Below are positions 22,718-29,862 of a stretch of DNA of 29,975 nucleotides, one piece after another. Location: NCBI GenBank assembly GCA_002350625.1, contig DEFE01000020.1, positions 61,047 to 91,021 of the forward strand, read 5' to 3'. The notes beneath the pieces were generated by a model, which saw only the letters and a list, made by a program, of their open reading frames with translations, was not told the origin of the DNA and did no database searches. Position 1 is the first letter of the stretch, and every line of letters starts with the position of its first letter. The position numbers and the translations under genes are program-made. The stretch comes from Lachnospiraceae bacterium UBA2860. GTDB taxonomy: Bacteria > Bacillota > Clostridia > Lachnospirales > Lachnospiraceae.

Positions 22718-25003
22718 TCAAATGGCTTCCGCCGCTCCTTTTCTGCTATAGCTTTCAAAGTCCTCCTCCGGCATGGGCTTCGCGAAATAGAAGCCCTGGA
22801 ACAGCGAGCAGCCCATATCACTCAGCATCCGGAACTGTTCGTCTGTCTCCACGCCTTCGGTCAGCGACAAGATGTCGAGATCCTTTGACAGGTGCAGCAC
22901 GCTGCGCAGGATCTTGTTCGACTTCTCGCTGTTGCCGGCATTTTTCAAGAATACCATATCGACCTTCAGCACGTCCACCGGCATATCCTTCAGCATGTTG
23001 AGGGAGGAATAGCCGCTGCCGAAGTCGTCCATCTCGATAATGAATCCGTCCGCCCGGAGCGAAGCGAGCGTCTCCATGCGCCGCGCCACGTCCGACATCA
23101 TGACCGTCTCCGTGATCTCAAGGCGCAGCCGCCTCGGCTCGACGCCGAACTCCTTCGTGACAGAGCGGATCGTCGCGGCGACGTCCATGAAGTAGAAATC
23201 CTTCGGGGAAATGTTGACCGAAAGGAACATGTCCCGTCCCTCCCGCTGCCAGCGGGCGAGGATCTCGCACGCACAGCGCCACATGTAGAGGTCGATCTCC
23301 GCGATCATGCCATTTTGTTCAAAGACCGGGATGAATCTCCCCGGGGCAAGGAAACCGTCCTCCGGATGCATCCATCGGACGAGCACCTCGGCGCCGGCCA
23401 CCCTGCCGGACCTGTCGACGATTGGCTGCAGATACGGCACGATCTGCTGCTTCTCTATCGCTTCGTGCATCTGCGCCGAGATGTGCTGGTTCCACAGCAC
23501 CTGCTCGCGCATCTTGTCGTCGTAATGCGCGATGTGGACCTGATACTCGTCCTTGATCGTCATCAGCGCCATATGCGCTCTGTCAAACATGACCGATATA
23601 TCGAGTCCCGGCTCCGTGATCTCATAAGTCCCCACGTGCACGAGCACGGCGTGGCTGATTGTCCCGTCCGACACGACAAAGTGCTTGAGACTGCGCTCGA
23701 TCTCAAGCTCGTTGAACTCCTCCACCGGCAGGAAGACGCCGAAGGTGTCGCCGGCGAGGCGGCCGCAGACCGCGTGCTCGGAGATTCCCGTGCGGATCCA
23801 TTCGGCGAGGCATTTCAGTACATAATCGCCGAAGGCCGTGCCGAAGATATCGTTCACAATCTTGAAATCCGCGATGTCAACGAACATCAGCATGAAGCGC
23901 GTCAGCTTCTCCGCTTCCAGGCGGTCGCGGATGTGCTCGTAGAGGCGCTCCCGCGAATTGAGTCCCGTGAGCGAATCATGATTGGCCTCAAAGAGCCGCC
24001 GGCGGAACTGCATCTGCTCGCTCGTGTTGTCACGGATACTCATGAAGGAGCCGTTGATGTGGCCCTGATTGTCCTTCACGGTGTGCTTCTCGAGGACGTA
24101 GTACTTCAAATTGGCATTTGCGCCGAGCACGCGCTTCGTCGTCCACTCCTCGCGCTCGTCGTAGGTGCCGAACATGCTCCGGACCTTCTCCGGAATCTTA
24201 TCGAAGTCCCCATCCTGCAGCCTGAGAAGCTCAATCCCGGGGCGGTTTGCCCAGATCCCGCGGCCGCTCGCGTCGAAGAAGAGGATGGCTTCCGGCATTT
24301 CCGAGGCGATGTTCGCGAGCATGCTGTCCAGAAGGCGCATCGGCCGGTAAATAATCGCGAAATAGAACACAAGCAGGCCGAAGACCCCGAAGCCGACCAT
24401 CGAGCGGTCAACCGGCCTCCGGGAGATAATGTAGAAGGTCTGCCAGATGCTGAACAGAATAAGGGACAGGAAAATGACGGAGTAGCGCTCCCTGTAGATC
24501 CGCGGCGTGCGGAAGATCTTGATGAGGAAGATGAGGAGAACTACCGCGAGAATGCCGTAGTCGACAAGGCGATGAACCGTCTGGCCGATGTGCGGGACGA
24601 AGCGGAAGTAGGGACTGCCATCCACCATGATCTGCTCCATCGAGAAGCAGTGGCCGAAACGCAGGTTGCACAGAATCTGGACGCAGTCGGCAACTACGAT
24701 GAAGAGCACAAAGAACCTCACGAAGGTGTTCGGCCACTTCCCGTAGCAGTACCTCCAGGTGAAGTTCATAAGCGCCAGCACGACAATGCTCATGCCGACG
24801 AAATACATATAGCAGCCGATCCTGGCGACCCGCTCCTCTTCAGCCATGATGATCAGCATATTGCCGATCACCGGCGGGACAAGCGCCGTCAGAAGCCACG
24901 AAACGGAAAGGCCGATCGACTTACGAGAGCGCAGGGCAGCAAAGGCGCTCAGAAGGAGCACCACGGCAAGCACGATGAAAATGATGATATACCGTTCTCT
25001 CAT
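22718..25003 (-). CDS. Membrane sensor with PAS-like, degenerate GGDEF and EAL domains
   Basis: The protein has 761 residues. About seven membrane segments (1-222) form a 7TM histidine-kinase-type input. A PAS-like domain (about 228-330, with AILFFDASGRGIWAN) follows. The GGDEF domain (about 335-500) has AGDTF at 417-421 in place of GGDEF, so cyclase activity is doubtful. The EAL domain (about 510-755) has EVL (539-541) for EAL. It keeps the other catalytic residues in SVNISPKDF, LEITETV, MDDFGSGYSS (658-667), LKVD, EGVET and QGFYFAKP. It is probably a c-di-GMP phosphodiesterase. The ATG lacks a strong ribosome-binding site. It opens a five-gene run and ends six bases before the fumC start. 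Confidence 0.92.
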   Translation of the reverse strand: MRERYIIIFIVLAVVLLLSAFAALRSRKSIGLSVSWLLTALVPPVIGNMLIIMAEEERVARIGCYMYFVGMSIVVLALMNFTWRYCYGKWPNTFVRFFVLFIVVADCVQILCNLRFGHCFSMEQIMVDGSPYFRFVPHIGQTVHRLVDYGILAVVLLIFLIKIFRTPRIYRERYSVIFLSLILFSIWQTFYIISRRPVDRSMVGFGVFGLLVFYFAIIYRPMRLLDSMLANIASEMPEAILFFDASGRGIWANRPGIELLRLQDGDFDKIPEKVRSMFGTYDEREEWTTKRVLGANANLKYYVLEKHTVKDNQGHINGSFMSIRDNTSEQMQFRRRLFEANHDSLTGLNSRERLYEHIRDRLEAEKLTRFMLMFVDIADFKIVNDIFGTAFGDYVLKCLAEWIRTGISEHAVCGRLAGDTFGVFLPVEEFNELEIERSLKHFVVSDGTISHAVLVHVGTYEITEPGLDISVMFDRAHMALMTIKDEYQVHIAHYDDKMREQVLWNQHISAQMHEAIEKQQIVPYLQPIVDRSGRVAGAEVLVRWMHPEDGFLAPGRFIPVFEQNGMIAEIDLYMWRCACEILARWQREGRDMFLSVNISPKDFYFMDVAATIRSVTKEFGVEPRRLRLEITETVMMSDVARRMETLASLRADGFIIEMDDFGSGYSSLNMLKDMPVDVLKVDMVFLKNAGNSEKSNKILRSVLHLSKDLDILSLTEGVETDEQFRMLSDMGCSLFQGFYFAKPMPEEDFESYSRKGAAEAI

Positions 25004-25153
25004 GACAGGCCCATATGCGTTTCAGACATATTTACACGGCAAAACACCTCTATTATTTTAACACAATAGAGCCCTTCTGCACAGGAAAATGCTTGTCATC
25101 CCGGTCATTCCCGGTCGTACCGATCGCACCTGCTCACACCTCGCCATACCCGA

Positions 25154-25270
25154 TTATAAGAACGACTGCCCCGGCATGAGGTAAAAGCCCTGGCCGAAGT
25201 CCGCGTTCTTACGGCCGCGGTGAAGATTCGGGTGGAGAATCTGTTCGAAGCCTGTGTGGTAGAGAAGCAT
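25154..25270 (-). pseudogene. N-terminal remnant of a DUF3990 protein
   Basis: A 38-residue frame starts at an ATG with a good AAAGGAG site. It reads MLLYHTGFEQIL, then NLHRGRKNADFGQGFYLMPG, and soon stops. 'LYH' near the start and 'GRKN.DFG.GFYL' are the opening motifs of DUF3990, proteins with an ADP-ribosyltransferase-like fold, some of them toxin-like. The family is several times longer, and nothing resembling the rest follows. The start region is intact, so a short peptide could be made, but it is most likely a truncated gene. It accounts for part of the 25004-25376 gap; 25004-25153 shows nothing else. Confidence 0.6.
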
Positions 25271-25287
25271 GGGGTATCTCCTTTATA

Positions 25288-25312
25288 TGACAGAGGGTCA
25301 GACCCCTTGTCA
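25288..25312. repeat. Single 25-bp REP-like element
   Basis: This copy of the GGGTCAGACCCC family (TGACAGAGGGTCAGACCCC and on) sits between the DUF3990 remnant and the terminator of the pilin gene. Confidence 0.85.
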
Positions 25313-25323
25313 TAAAATGAAAA

Positions 25324-25346
25324 ACCGGGGAGGTTGTCTCCCCGGT
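25324..25346 (-). terminator. Intrinsic terminator of the pilin-like gene
   Basis: On the minus strand ACCGGGGAGA, a short CAA loop and its complement TCTCCCCGGT-type arm form a GC-rich hairpin followed by TTTTTC. It lies about 30 bases after the pilin stop codon. Confidence 0.85.
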
Positions 25347-25376
25347 ATCAATCATACAATGTCAATGTTCTTTGGA

Positions 25377-25913
25377 TCAGCCGCCACTGCCGCTGCCGCT
25401 GCCGCCGGTTCCTGATCCATCATATTTATATGTCATCGTACTCAGATCATAATTATCTACAACATCTGTAAGGCCATACCATCCAACATCTATAGAGGCC
25501 TTGCCTGATAAACTCGATTTTCTAACTGTAGCAAAAATATAACTCGAAGTATAACCCTTTGTGGGATCATACGGAGATGGATAAACATCTCCAATGGCCT
25601 TTGAACCAAAAGGATTTTTATCAGTTCCTTCTCCATAAGGCACTGTAACAGGTGTTTTATCAAGTATTCCCGTATCTGCATGATAATAGTATGTAGTATT
25701 ATTCTCATCATCAGCACTAATTGTTCCATCCAATATTGCAACAATAACAGCCGCCTTCGCAGCTCTGAAGTTAGCAACATCCGTCGCTTCTCTCGACTTC
25801 TCTAACTGATTCGTAAAGATCGGGATCGACACCGCCACAAGCACAGCAATAATCGCCACCACGATCAGCAGCTCGGCAAGCGTAAAGCCCTTGTCATTTT
25901 TCATTCTTCTCAT
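25377..25913 (-). CDS. Type IV pilin-like prepilin, orphan
   Basis: The protein has 178 residues. Its class III signal peptide is clear: a short basic leader ending KG, then FTLAELLIVVAIIAVLVAVS. Cleavage would fall between G9 and F10, with glutamate at mature position 5. A long N-terminal helix (QLEKSREATDVANFRAAKAA) and a beta-type head with many Tyr, Thr and Asp residues follow. The tail is Gly/Ser-rich (GSGTGGSGSGSGG). GGAGGA lies 8 bases upstream of the ATG. The head is AT-rich compared with neighbouring genes. No prepilin peptidase, ATPase or other pilin gene is nearby, so assembly would need machinery elsewhere. It could be a major pilin or a pseudopilin. Confidence 0.88.
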   Translation of the reverse strand: MRRMKNDKGFTLAELLIVVAIIAVLVAVSIPIFTNQLEKSREATDVANFRAAKAAVIVAILDGTISADDENNTTYYYHADTGILDKTPVTVPYGEGTDKNPFGSKAIGDVYPSPYDPTKGYTSSYIFATVRKSSLSGKASIDVGWYGLTDVVDNYDLSTMTYKYDGSGTGGSGSGSGG

Positions 25914-25934
25914 GATCTATTTCCTCCGGGTTTT

Positions 25935-25953
25935 CGCAGATCCCCCCTCTGCG
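25935..25953 (-). promoter_or_regulatory. Small hairpin in the leader of the pilin-like gene
   Basis: On the minus strand CGCAGA and TCTGCG pair around a GGGGGGA loop, about 8 bases before the GGAGG site. It could affect translation or RNA stability. No known riboswitch pattern was recognised. Confidence 0.3.
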
Positions 25954-26013
25954 CGGTCACAAAATGCAGGCTATCTTCTCTGCCCTGCCATTCAATTTAA
26001 CCTCTTTGGACTA

Positions 26014-26042
26014 ATTGTACCATCTATACAGCACTTTAGCAA
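26014..26042 (-). promoter_or_regulatory. Candidate promoter of the pilin-like gene
   Basis: On the minus strand TTGCTA (-35), a 17-base spacer and TACAAT (-10, 26014-26019) lie about 100 bases before the pilin start. This would give the gene its own transcript, independent of mnmA. Confidence 0.55.
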
Positions 26043-26083
26043 CTCGAAAACTTGCGCTTTTCTTACAAGAAAGTCCCTAATTT

Positions 26084-27154
26084 CTAAGCCTTCTCAATGA
26101 CCCCGCCCCCGATCACGCAGTCCTCCTCATCGTAGAAGACCGCGGACTGCCCGGGCGCAGGTGCCCTGACCGTCTCATCGAACGTAATTCGCACGCGTCC
26201 TTCGCCGAGCGCATCGATCTGCGCCGCCTGTCCGGCGTGGTGATAGCGGACCTTGACCGTTCCGCGCAGTCGTTCTCCCGGCTTCATCTCCGCCACACTC
26301 ATATAGTTCACGTCGCGGCAAGTGATGACCGTCCGAAACAATGCCTCCTCATCCGCGATGACCACTTCGTTCCTGTCCGCACGGATCTCTTTCACGAAAA
26401 CCGGTCGTCCTAAGGCAAGGCCCAGCCCTTTCCGCTGGCCGACCGTGTAGTGGATAATCCCTTTATGCCGTCCTAGCACCTGTCCGTCTTCATCGACGAA
26501 GCAGCCCTCCCCGAGCACCTCGCTCTCTGCGTTCGCACGAATGTAATCCGCGTACGTCCCCTCCGGAACGAAACAGATCTCCTGTGAGTCCGGCTTGTCG
26601 GCGACAGTCAGTCCCGCCTCCTCCGCAATCCGCCTGACTTCATCCTTCGACAGATTTCCGAGCGGCATCAGCGTCGATGCGAGCTGCTCCTGCGTGAGCT
26701 TATACAGCATGTACGTCTGATCCTTCGCCGCGTGCGCAGCCTTCTTCACGGTATATCTGCCGTTCTCCCTGCGCACGACGGAAGCATAGTGTCCCGTCGC
26801 CACATAGTCCGCCTTGAGGACCTTAGCATTGTAAAGCATCCGCTCCCACTTCACATAGCGGTTACACTCGATACAAGGGTTCGGCGTAAGTCCGTCAAGG
26901 TAATCGCGCACAAATGGCTCCGTCACGTAGTCGCGAAATTCCGCGAGACAGTTCGGCGCAAAATACCGGATGCCCAGTTTCATGGCTACCCGCCTCGCGT
27001 CGTCAATCTCACAGCAGCGGCCCTCCGTCCCGTCGTCCGCCACCCAGGTGCGCAGCGTCACGCCGATGACCTCATAGCCTTCCTTCTTCAGCAGTAAGGC
27101 GGCGACAGCACTGTCGACGCCTCCTGACATTCCCACAATCACTCTTCCGCTCAT
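26084..27154 (-). CDS. mnmA: tRNA-specific 2-thiouridylase
   Basis: The protein is 356 residues from the ATG at 27154; an in-frame GTG one codon upstream is possible. The PP-loop GMSGGVDSAVA (8-18) binds ATP. The catalytic cysteines are C94 (TPNPCIECN) and C194 (QEICFVPEG). IHYTVGQRKGLG and the C-terminal beta-barrel follow. MnmA puts sulphur on U34 of tRNA-Lys, -Glu and -Gln. Its ATG overlaps by one base the stop codon of the preceding secreted-protein gene (TGATG), and the site upstream is poor, so coupled translation is likely. No cysteine desulphurase gene is next to it. Confidence 0.96.
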   Translation of the reverse strand: MSGRVIVGMSGGVDSAVAALLLKKEGYEVIGVTLRTWVADDGTEGRCCEIDDARRVAMKLGIRYFAPNCLAEFRDYVTEPFVRDYLDGLTPNPCIECNRYVKWERMLYNAKVLKADYVATGHYASVVRRENGRYTVKKAAHAAKDQTYMLYKLTQEQLASTLMPLGNLSKDEVRRIAEEAGLTVADKPDSQEICFVPEGTYADYIRANAESEVLGEGCFVDEDGQVLGRHKGIIHYTVGQRKGLGLALGRPVFVKEIRADRNEVVIADEEALFRTVITCRDVNYMSVAEMKPGERLRGTVKVRYHHAGQAAQIDALGEGRVRITFDETVRAPAPGQSAVFYDEEDCVIGGGVIEKA

Positions 27155-27885
27155 CACTTCTTTTTCGACGTCACTTTCACTTTACACGTCGCTTTCTTCC
27201 CTGTCTTGGTTACAAATGTGATCTTCGTCGTTCCGACAGCCTTAGCCGTCACCACGCCCTTGTAATTGATCGTGGCTACTGCAGGCTTTGAAGACGTCCA
27301 CTTTTTAATCACGTCGCCGCCCGCGACCTGTACCTTCGGAAGCAGTTTCAATTTCTTTCCGACCTTTACGGTATACGTCTTCTTGGTAAACTTCGCATAT
27401 GGCTTGGCAATCGGCAGTATCCCTGTCTGCTTTTTCCCGCAGCCTTTACACCAACGCACTTTCACACCCGTCTTCTTGAGGGTAGGCGCCTTCTGCACCT
27501 GCCATGCGCCGTACTTGTGCTTTCCCGTCGCCGGGATTATCCGGCTCTCCGTCTTATCACATACGTTGCAGGTGCGCGTCTCTTTGCCTGCAGCCCCGCA
27601 TGTGACAGCCTTTACCAAATACCAGCCGCCTCCCCACTCATGCTCGCCGGTCGGCGGCAGCTCGCGCTCTTCCTCAATCTCGCACTTGAGGCAATAGCGC
27701 ATTTCCGTGCCCTTGCTCGCGCAGTCAGGTTCCCATTTGACCGTCCAGTCTGACCATTCTTCATGCGTGCACGCTTCTTCCGCCTGCACGCCGGCCGCTG
27801 CCATCAGCACAACTGATAGGATCGCCAGGATAAAAAGAAATCGTCCGACACCGGCTGTCTTTAATCTCATGTCACTATTCTTCAT
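27154..27885 (-). CDS. Secreted protein with CxxC repeats and a BIG2-type Ig-like domain
   Basis: The protein has 243 residues. The signal peptide at about 1-35 ends AAAGVQA|EE. Three repeats of about 40 residues follow (39-80, 81-121, 122-157). Each has a pair of cysteines (YCLKC, TCNVC, WCKGC), and the first two end with 'P.TG.H'. A Lys-rich bacterial Ig-like domain (BIG2 type, about 163-240: KLKLLPKV, SSKPAVATINYKGVVTAKAVGTTKITF) completes it. CxxC repeats with BIG2 are frequent in surface proteins of gut clostridia, with unknown function. Metal binding by the cysteines is possible. It overlaps mnmA by one base, an unexpected partner. AGGAT lies seven bases from the ATG. Confidence 0.8.
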   Translation of the reverse strand: MKNSDMRLKTAGVGRFLFILAILSVVLMAAAGVQAEEACTHEEWSDWTVKWEPDCASKGTEMRYCLKCEIEEERELPPTGEHEWGGGWYLVKAVTCGAAGKETRTCNVCDKTESRIIPATGKHKYGAWQVQKAPTLKKTGVKVRWCKGCGKKQTGILPIAKPYAKFTKKTYTVKVGKKLKLLPKVQVAGGDVIKKWTSSKPAVATINYKGVVTAKAVGTTKITFVTKTGKKATCKVKVTSKKK

Positions 27886-27911
27886 TCCTTATCCTCACCA
27901 CACAAAAGATA

Positions 27912-27920
27912 TGCTATAAT
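27912..27920 (+). promoter_or_regulatory. Candidate extended -10 promoter for the gene at 28002
   Basis: TGCTATAAT has a perfect -10 (27915-27920) and the TG of an extended -10. No good -35 is present. The leader would be about 75 bases and contains a hairpin at 27934. Confidence 0.5.
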
Positions 27921-27933
27921 TCTTAACAGGAGG

Positions 27934-27971
27934 CGCTTATAAGATAAGCATAACGGATGTCTTGATAAGCG
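27934..27971 (+). promoter_or_regulatory. Leader hairpin before the secreted protein gene
   Basis: CGCTTATAAGA pairs with TCTTGATAAGCG, 11 pairs with one bulged G, around a 15-base loop. It lies between the extended -10 promoter and the GGGAGGGAT ribosome-binding site. No known riboswitch class was recognised; it may stabilise the RNA or bind a regulator. Confidence 0.45.
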
Positions 27972-28001
27972 TCAATTCACGAATGACCGGGAGGGATAAA
28001 A

Positions 28002-28634
28002 ATGAAAAAGTATCTGATTCTCATGATCACGGCACTGATACTCCTGTTTGGCTTGCAGACAATCACGCTCGCAGCCGACATCTACATTCCGGAAGAAGAA
28101 ACCATTGTCAAAGCTCCTAATTTGATTTCCCAGAATATCACGCTCAATGGCGTCAAGAAAAAAAGTGATGTCACTAAAGTGAAGAGCAGCAACAAGTCCG
28201 TTGTAAAGGTAGAGGTCTTTGACAACAACGGAACTGTCTATGTCGGTCTCCAGCCCAAGAAAATCGGAAAAGCTACTGTGACCTTCAAATACAAGCTGAA
28301 AGGAAAGACCTACTCTGCCAAAGTCAAGGTGAAAGTAGTCAAGTATACCAATGCGCTTAAGTCCCTGAAGATCGGCTCAACGGAATATGCCTCCAGATTC
28401 AATAAAGAAGATTACATCTTCCTGGACAAAAAGCTGAGCGGTAAACTGAATATCAAACTGAAGAGCGGATATACACTTGGCGGCATATATCTCTACAAGA
28501 GAGGCGGCGGCGGATTACCTAAGACCCTGAAAAACGGCAAGAAAATCACGGTAAAGAAAGGATATGGGATGAACATCTCTATTCGGAAGAACAGTACAGG
28601 CGTCTACTATAACTACAGCTTCGGCATTGACTAA
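28002..28634 (+). CDS. Secreted protein with an Ig-like (BIG2-like) domain
   Basis: The protein has 210 residues. The signal peptide is clear, with cleavage near TLA|AD at 24. Residues about 35-118 look like a Lys-rich bacterial Ig-like domain (KSSNKSVVKVEV, PKKIGKATVTFKYK). The C-terminal half (about 118-210) is rich in Lys, Gly and Tyr and is not recognised. There is no LPXTG motif or membrane anchor, so it is probably released or held by charge. A strong GGGAGGGAT site precedes the ATG. It has its own promoter and terminator and runs against the flanking secreted-protein genes. Confidence 0.75.
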   Translation: MKKYLILMITALILLFGLQTITLAADIYIPEEETIVKAPNLISQNITLNGVKKKSDVTKVKSSNKSVVKVEVFDNNGTVYVGLQPKKIGKATVTFKYKLKGKTYSAKVKVKVVKYTNALKSLKIGSTEYASRFNKEDYIFLDKKLSGKLNIKLKSGYTLGGIYLYKRGGGGLPKTLKNGKKITVKKGYGMNISIRKNSTGVYYNYSFGID

Positions 28635-28665
28635 GAAAACATCACATATTTCTGCAAATATCATC

Positions 28666-28688
28666 GGGCCGCCCTCATCGGGCGGCCC
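28666..28688 (+). terminator. GC-rich terminator hairpin
   Basis: GGGCCGCCC and GGGCGGCCC form a perfect nine-base-pair stem with a TCATC loop, followed by TTCTCTATGCTTTCTTT. The U-run is interrupted but the stem is very stable. It lies between two converging genes and may serve both. Confidence 0.7.
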
Positions 28689-28741
28689 TTCTCTATGCTT
28701 TCTTTATTCTGTCCCGGGCGTCTTTCTCCCCGTTTCGCCTC

Positions 28742-29647
28742 TCACCCGACCATCACTTTCTTATAGGTCGCGAAGCTGATCCTCTTCTTTTTCTTCGTGG
28801 CGATCGTGTACCTGTAGTAGCGGTTATTTCCGCCTTTTTCCCAGACGTAATAGATATACTTGCCCGTGATCTTCGTGATGTGATATCCCTTAAACGCAGA
28901 TACCAACGTCTTTCGTTTCCCTGTCGTCAGTCTGTAGCGGACGATCTGATAGGTACTTTTCTTCGTACCTGGGCTGTAGTTCACCTTCTTCATCTTCGCC
29001 AGATAGAGATACTTCCCGCTCGGCGACACCTTGGCGGTATTCGTCATGACCGTCTTTGTCTTCCCCGTATCCGCGTTGTACACATACACCGTGTAGGGCG
29101 CATAGGAGCCCAGGACGCATGTGGGGTCGCACACGACATACTGCTTGTAGTGGTAGGAAATGCCGCCGTCCGCAATCTTCTTGACATAGTCGCCGTTCAT
29201 GTCGTAGCGATACGAACCGGCCTCATCCGAACTCGTCATCCCCGTCATGAAGACGCCGCCGTCATAGATGAAATCAATCTGATACTGCCAGTATGATCCC
29301 GGCAGATGCAGCTCCAGATCAATCACTTCCTGATCCACCGTGTTGAAGCACCTGAGCGTGCAGTTTGCCACATCCGATGTGCCGATCTGCGAATACGTGG
29401 TAAAGTAGATATCGTTTCCTTCCACCGCAATCTTCGGCACAATGATTTCGTCCTCAATCCAGAGGTGGCAGATGTGCTCGCCCGTCGCCTTATACTTGAT
29501 CTCAAGCGATCCGTCATTGTAATCAGGGATCAGCTGAAAGTCCTCCTCCGTCTCCGCGTGCACGCACAGTGCGCTTCCGATCAGCAGAAGTCCCGTCAGC
29601 AGGATCATTCTAAGGCCAAGGAACCAGCGCTTATCTTTTACATTCAT
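28742..29647 (-). CDS. Secreted protein, possibly beta-propeller-like
   Basis: The protein is 301 residues from the ATG at 29647, six bases after GAGGAGG; an in-frame start at 29665 lies before that site and is unlikely. The signal peptide ends CVHA|ET (31). The rest is beta-rich with recurring 'Y.Y....GK.K.I/T' units (VYNADTGKTKTVMT, VRYRLTTGKRKTLVS, YRYTIATKKKKRIS), each about 40-50 residues. This resembles propeller-type DUF5050 proteins, but I cannot confirm the family. The C-terminus is Lys-rich. There is no anchor motif. The function is unknown; it belongs to a local group of small secreted proteins. Confidence 0.72.
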   Translation of the reverse strand: MNVKDKRWFLGLRMILLTGLLLIGSALCVHAETEEDFQLIPDYNDGSLEIKYKATGEHICHLWIEDEIIVPKIAVEGNDIYFTTYSQIGTSDVANCTLRCFNTVDQEVIDLELHLPGSYWQYQIDFIYDGGVFMTGMTSSDEAGSYRYDMNGDYVKKIADGGISYHYKQYVVCDPTCVLGSYAPYTVYVYNADTGKTKTVMTNTAKVSPSGKYLYLAKMKKVNYSPGTKKSTYQIVRYRLTTGKRKTLVSAFKGYHITKITGKYIYYVWEKGGNNRYYRYTIATKKKKRISFATYKKVMVG

Positions 29648-29688
29648 AGCGACCTCCTCTCTCATGTCATCAGCCGTCCATCACTTAA

Positions 29689-29717
29689 AGTATATCGCAC
29701 AGACCGGCTGCAGCCAA
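29689..29717 (-). promoter_or_regulatory. Candidate promoter for the secreted propeller-like protein
   Basis: On the minus strand TTGGCT, a 17-base spacer and TATACT (29689-29694) lie about 40 bases before the start codon. The spacing is ideal and both hexamers are reasonable. Confidence 0.6.
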
Positions 29718-29740
29718 TAGCGATCGCCGCGCCTGTCCTG

Positions 29741-29769
29741 TTGTTTTCGTATATAAAACCAATTATAAT
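29741..29769 (+). promoter_or_regulatory. Candidate promoter for the transporter gene at the right edge
   Basis: TTGTTT (29741-29746), a 17-base spacer and a perfect TATAAT (29764-29769) stand upstream of the partial transporter gene, divergent from the promoter at 29689-29717. A GACGGTTC repeat lies just downstream, inside the predicted leader. Confidence 0.6.
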
Positions 29770-29779
29770 GAGAAAAGTG

Positions 29780-29823
29780 GACAGGGGACGGTTCCACATA
29801 AAAGCAGAGAACTGTCCCCTGTC
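29780..29823. repeat. GACGGTTC-family inverted repeat (REPIN-like)
   Basis: GACAGGGGACGGTTC and its inverse GAACTGTCCCCTGTC (with one changed base) flank a centre of about 14 bases. The element lies in the leader of the right-edge transporter gene, 39 bases before the start codon. Confidence 0.85.
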
Positions 29824-29862
29824 TGCCATCGCACTGACATTTTTCGGAAAGGACAAATCACC

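Noticed and set aside
22892..25069. A 725-codon plus-strand frame opposite the second EAL gene
   Set aside because: It mirrors a clear GGDEF/EAL protein. Long antisense frames are expected from the codon bias of GC-rich genes, and the product is His/Asp/Arg-rich without motifs.
25914..26013. A c-di-GMP (GEMM) riboswitch before the pilin-like gene
   Set aside because: Expected because of the c-di-GMP genes, but the conserved GEMM core and paired arms are not present; only small hairpins are seen.
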